Of a stretch of DNA of 7,529 nucleotides, positions 5,054 to 7,529 are shown piece by piece. Source of the DNA: Myxococcaceae bacterium. GTDB lineage: Bacteria; Myxococcota; Myxococcia; Myxococcales; Myxococcaceae. Below the pieces are notes generated by a model. The model saw nothing but the letters and a program-made list of their open reading frames with translations. It was not told where the DNA came from and searched no databases. Location: NCBI GenBank assembly GCA_018262385.1, contig JAGSPQ010000149.1, positions 1 through 7,529 of the forward strand, written 5' to 3'. The number at the start of each line of letters is the position of its first letter. Position 1 is the first letter of the stretch. A program made the translations under genes and the position numbers.

Positions 5054-5884
5054 TCACCCGAGCAGGTAGATGGCCTGACGAAGAATGGTGAACATGTGGC
5101 CGAACTCTTCGCGCCCTCGCAGCAGGATCAGGTGCAGCGAGGTGAAGAGCACGAGCACGGTGACGGCGGGCTTGATCTGCATCGAGATGAAGAACACCTG
5201 CACCTGGGGAGCGACGCGGTTGATCATCCCGAGCGCGATGTCGGTGAGGAAGGTCGCCAGCAGCACTGGCGCCGAGATCGCCAGCGCCACCCGCAGCAGA
5301 TCGGCGAACACCCGGAGCATCAGATCGAAGAACGGCCACATCCCGTGAGAGAACCGGGGGAAGGACTCGAGCGGGATGGTCTGAAAGCTCTCGCCGATCG
5401 CGTAGATCACCAGGTGGTGGCCGTTGAGGGTGAGGAAGAGGGTGATGAAGATCTGGAGCTTGAGCGCGGCGTAGAGCGAGACCGCCTGGCCGATCGAAGG
5501 CACCTGGATCTGGGCCGAGTTGGTGCCCGACATGTTGTCCATCAACTGGCCACCGGCGGAGGCCGCATCGAACACCCGGCCGACGACGAAGGCGATCGTG
5601 TAGCCGACGAAGAGCTCCTTCAGCAGCAGCACCAGGAAGGTCATCGGCTCGACCGAGATGTACTGAACCCGGTCGGCGACTCCCGGGAAGACCACCAGCG
5701 CGATGATCAGGCCCAGGCCCAGCTTCACTTCGACCGGCGACGACTCGCCGCCAATGATCGGAGTGAGGATGATCGTCGGCAGGATCCGCAACAGCAGCAG
5801 CGCCATCGTGACCAGGATGTGCGTGAAGTCGGCCTGAAAGCCGAGCTCCGCGCGCATCTGGAGCAGGACGTCTGCGATCGTCAT
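5054..5884 (-). CDS. sctT: SctT (FliR/YscT family) export gate protein
   Basis: Part of the SctR5-S4-T1 complex that forms the export pore in the inner membrane. The 276 residues carry the expected hydrophobic segments (about 22-44, 53-70, 80-104, 136-164, 187-221 and 234-256) and FliR/SctT motifs: LLRILPTIILTPIIGG near residue 31, KELFVGYTIAFVVGRVFDAA near 89, GGQLMDNMSG near 111 and APQVQVFFISMQIKPAV near 225. The start is set at ATG 5884, which overlaps the sctS stop by four bases (ATGA). A longer reading from 5953 would add 23 residues that are only the sctS reading region in another frame and have no membrane or family character. The sctT stop is three bases before sctU, as in the conserved R-S-T-U order. 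Family assignment is firm. Confidence 0.97.
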   Translation of the reverse strand: MTIADVLLQMRAELGFQADFTHILVTMALLLLRILPTIILTPIIGGESSPVEVKLGLGLIIALVVFPGVADRVQYISVEPMTFLVLLLKELFVGYTIAFVVGRVFDAASAGGQLMDNMSGTNSAQIQVPSIGQAVSLYAALKLQIFITLFLTLNGHHLVIYAIGESFQTIPLESFPRFSHGMWPFFDLMLRVFADLLRVALAISAPVLLATFLTDIALGMINRVAPQVQVFFISMQIKPAVTVLVLFTSLHLILLRGREEFGHMFTILRQAIYLLG

Positions 5885-6147
5885 CTGCCGATCAGTTGAG
5901 GAAAGCGGTCGTAGATGTGGAAGGTGAACCGCACCAACTGGGAGCCGATCCACGCTCCCGAGAGCCCGAGCACCCCGAAGACGACCACGACTTTCGGCGC
6001 GAACGACAGCGTCTGTTCCTGGATCTGGGTGGTGGCCTGAAACACCGAGACCATGAAGCCGACCACCAGGCTCATCACCACCGGGGGGCCAGACGCGATG
6101 AGCACCAGGAACAGCGCCTCCTGGGTGATGTAGGTGATCTGTTGCAT
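5881..6147 (-). CDS. sctS: SctS (FliQ/YscS family) export gate protein
   Basis: Small helical-hairpin subunit that wraps the SctR/T pore complex. Its length (88 aa) is exactly that of the family. Two hydrophobic helices (about residues 12-37 and 50-75) flank the family hallmark GPPVVMSLVVGFMVSVFQAT followed by TQIQEQTLSFAPK. The ATG at 6147 has a near-perfect ribosome-binding site, AAAGGAG, eight bases upstream, which overlaps the TAA stop of sctR. The TGA overlaps the sctT ATG by four bases. This is the strongest internal ribosome-binding site in the export-gate cassette, consistent with the four or so copies of SctS needed per complex (that link is inference). Confidence 0.98.
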   Translation of the reverse strand: MQQITYITQEALFLVLIASGPPVVMSLVVGFMVSVFQATTQIQEQTLSFAPKVVVVFGVLGLSGAWIGSQLVRFTFHIYDRFPQLIGR

Positions 6148-6159
6148 CGCAGCGCTCCT

Positions 6160-6966
6160 TTAGAGGTAACCGACGACCAGGCCCTTCGAGATCAGGTACC
6201 AGCCGTCGATCATCACGAACAACAACAGCTTGAACGGCATCGAGATCGTGGTCGGCGAGAGCATCTGCATCCCGAGGGCGAGCAGGATGTTCGCCACCAC
6301 GATGTCGATCACGATGAAGGGCACGAACAGCAAGAAGCCGATTTGAAACGCTTCCTTCAATTCAGAGACGACGAAGGCCGGCACCAGAATCAGGAAGTCC
6401 TTGTCCTCGATTCCCTGGCGGTCCTCGACCTTGCGCATCTTCAGCGCGAGGCTGAAGAACAACGAGCGATCCTTGGTGGTGACCTTCTTCATCAAGAACG
6501 CGCGCAGCGGTTCCTTGGCCCTCTTTGCCGCTTCGAACATCTGATCGATGTTCTTCGCGTCCATCAGGCCCTCTTTGTTCCGAAACCCGTCGGCGTCCGC
6601 GACCCGGTACATCTCCTGGCCGACGGGGGCCATGATGTAGACGGTGAGGATGATCGCCAGCCCGGTGATCACCTGGGTGGGAGGGATCTGCTGGGTGCCC
6701 ATCGCAGTGCGGACGATCGAGAGCACGACCGAGATCTTCACGAAGCTCGTCACCATCATCAACGCGAACGGCGCCAGGCCGAGCGCGGCGAGCGCGATCA
6801 TCAGCACCAGCGGGCGGCTCGAGATCGAGTCGGCGCCGATCGGGTTGGCCGGCAACTCCTCGGCCTTGGGCGCGACCACCTTGGCCAGGGCAATCGCCGG
6901 GGTGAGCATCGTCGCCAGGGTGAAGAACCACAGCGTCAGCCGCAGCCGGGGGGTCAGACGGCTCAT
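6160..6966 (-). CDS. sctR: SctR (FliP/YscR family) export gate protein with signal peptide
   Basis: Core pentameric subunit of the export pore. The 268 residues carry FliP-family signatures: TSFVKISVVLSIVRTAMGTQ followed by QIPPTQVI (about residues 73-100) and VPAFVVSELKEAFQIGF followed by FVPFIVIDIVVANILLALGM (about 195-233). The protein ends in VMIDGWYLISKGLVVGYL. The N terminus looks like a cleavable signal peptide: MSRLTPRLRL, then a hydrophobic core (TLWFFTLATMLTPAIALA) with possible cleavage after Ala-Leu-Ala at about residue 28. Such signals are normal in flagellar FliP but usually absent from injectisome SctR. The start is ATG 6966, with GGGAGA just upstream, overlapping the FliO-like stop by four bases (ATGA). 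A longer in-frame reading to 7329 is a shadow of the FliO-like gene and was not used. Confidence 0.97.
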   Translation of the reverse strand: MSRLTPRLRLTLWFFTLATMLTPAIALAKVVAPKAEELPANPIGADSISSRPLVLMIALAALGLAPFALMMVTSFVKISVVLSIVRTAMGTQQIPPTQVITGLAIILTVYIMAPVGQEMYRVADADGFRNKEGLMDAKNIDQMFEAAKRAKEPLRAFLMKKVTTKDRSLFFSLALKMRKVEDRQGIEDKDFLILVPAFVVSELKEAFQIGFLLFVPFIVIDIVVANILLALGMQMLSPTTISMPFKLLLFVMIDGWYLISKGLVVGYL

Positions 6967-7529
6967 GAATTGTCTCCCGGCGCCGGGGGCGCTGGCACGT
7001 CTCGACGCTTGAGCAGCTTCAGCAGGAAGGGGCTCAGCGCGATCGCCGGCTGCGGCTGCACCCTCAGCTTCTCGACCTCGGCCGGGTCGAGCTTGGCGAT
7101 CAGCTGCAGCGATCCGTCGCCGCCGCCGATCAGCAGGTATTCGCCCGCCGCCCTGACGACGAACATCGCGCGCTTCTGATCCAGCGGGATCCGCTCGAGC
7201 ACCTGGACCACCGCCTGGCCGCGCGGCATGGCCGAGATCCCCATCAACCTTCGCAGCCCGAAGTTGAGGGTGACGTAGATCGCCATGATCACGAAGCCGA
7301 GCACGACGAAGGTCCGGATCAGCGTCCACCCCAGGTTCAGCTCTTCGACGGGGGCCGCCTCGGGCGACTGGGTCTTCGGCAGCTCGATGTCCGGAATCGG
7401 GAGCTTCAGCTCCTCCTTCGGGGGCGGCTCGACCAGGGCCGGAGCGGGGACAGCGACCGGCACGGGGCCGGCCGCGACGGCGGGCTCAGCGGCGACCGCC
7501 GGGAAAGGACTGAGGAAGCCGAGGAGGGT
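6963..7529 (-). CDS. FliO-like export-gate assembly protein, 5' end outside the window
   Basis: FliO helps stabilise and assemble the FliP/SctR ring in the inner membrane. The reading frame stays open to the window edge (188 codons). The visible N-terminal part reads TLLGFLSPFPAVAAEPAVAAG, which looks like the end of a signal peptide with cleavage after Ala-Ala, followed by a Pro-rich periplasmic stretch (VPAPALVEPPPKEELKLP). One membrane helix follows (LIRTFVVLGFVIMAIYV), then the cytoplasmic FliO-type beta domain (VQVLERIPLDQKRAMFVVRA, EYLLIGGGDGSLQLIAKLD) and a C-terminal helix ending in SPFLLKLLKRRD. The order FliO-SctR-SctS-SctT copies the flagellar fliOPQR order. A GTG at 7463 could serve as a start but would cut off the apparent signal peptide, so the true start is probably upstream of 7529. 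FliO family members diverge strongly, so the assignment rests on topology and position. Confidence 0.85.
   Translation of the reverse strand, partial: TLLGFLSPFPAVAAEPAVAAGPVPVAVPAPALVEPPPKEELKLPIPDIELPKTQSPEAAPVEELNLGWTLIRTFVVLGFVIMAIYVTLNFGLRRLMGISAMPRGQAVVQVLERIPLDQKRAMFVVRAAGEYLLIGGGDGSLQLIAKLDPAEVEKLRVQPQPAIALSPFLLKLLKRRDVPAPPAPGDNS

Noticed and set aside
5885..5953. Upstream extension of sctT to 5953
   Set aside because: The extra 23 residues overlap sctS in another frame and are not hydrophobic or family-like; ATG 5884 gives the usual ATGA overlap and family length.
5896..7179. Long plus-strand open frame (427 codons), rich in His, Asp, Arg and Gln
   Set aside because: It lies antisense to sctS, sctR and the FliO-like gene, whose membrane-helix codons read in reverse give His/Asp/Arg/Gln-rich strings. 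No family motif or ribosome-binding site. The same explanation covers the plus-strand frames at 4094-5014, 5096-5899, 1149-1850 and 2010-2675.
6967..7329. Upstream extension of sctR to 7329 (389 codons)
   Set aside because: The added residues are the FliO-like gene read in another frame (Arg/Ala/Asp-rich). The ATG at 6966 has a ribosome-binding site and starts a signal peptide.
1..7529. Ordinary flagellar biosynthesis operon
   Set aside because: FliO and FliP/Q/R/FlhB/FlhA-like genes fit, but the SctV signature residues, three LcrH-like TPR chaperones and the needle-like protein point to a non-flagellar T3SS. No flagellar-specific gene such as flhF, fliA or a hook gene is visible here.

Overview
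This window is a compact, GC-rich block of a type III secretion (T3SS) locus. Every supported gene lies on the minus strand, so transcription runs from position 7529 towards position 1. The gene set combines injectisome traits (an SctV-type FHIPEP protein and three LcrH/SycD-like TPR chaperones) with flagellar-like ancestral traits (a FliO-like protein, a signal peptide on the FliP/SctR homologue, and a free-standing FlhB C-terminal domain). This mix best fits the deep-branching T3SS described in Myxococcota (myxobacteria and relatives), reported as lacking a canonical needle and secretin. The taxon is inferred from gene content, not from a marker gene.

Layout in transcription order. Positions 7529-5054 hold the export-gate cassette: a FliO-like protein cut by the window edge, then sctR (FliP family), sctS (FliQ family) and sctT (FliR family), with short overlaps or gaps. 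Positions 5050-3974 hold sctU (FlhB/YscU switch protein, with NPDH at the autocleavage site). It is followed by a 93-residue stand-alone copy of the SctU C-terminal domain (3954-3673), which looks like a tandem partial duplication. Positions 3659-539 are an accessory block: an unrecognised 159-residue protein, a small LcrH-like TPR protein (154 aa), a 214-residue putative exported protein, and two more LcrH-like TPR proteins (213 and 228 aa). Positions 503-1 hold the N-terminal 167 codons of sctV (FlhA family), cut by the window edge.

The main point of interest is the 214-residue protein. Its hydrophobic/amphipathic N-terminal third and Ala/Gly/Pro/Thr-rich linker lead into a C-terminal segment of about 65 residues that aligns without gaps, by eye, to the C-terminal half of SctF needle subunits (PrgI, MxiH, YscF), including the C-terminal ...NFPR end. 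It has its own leader with inverted repeats, a good ribosome-binding site, tandem stop codons and a strong downstream hairpin, and lies among three TPR chaperone-like genes. A working model is that SctR/S/T/U/V form the inner-membrane export gate. The 214-residue protein would be a major exported subunit, held by one or more TPR chaperones, and SctU plus its free-standing C-terminal paralogue would set export specificity. That model is inference from sequence and context.

No plus-strand gene, tRNA, rRNA, CRISPR array or mobile element could be supported. No gap between genes reaches 300 bases. The two notable spacers are 2616-2715 and 1881-1970.
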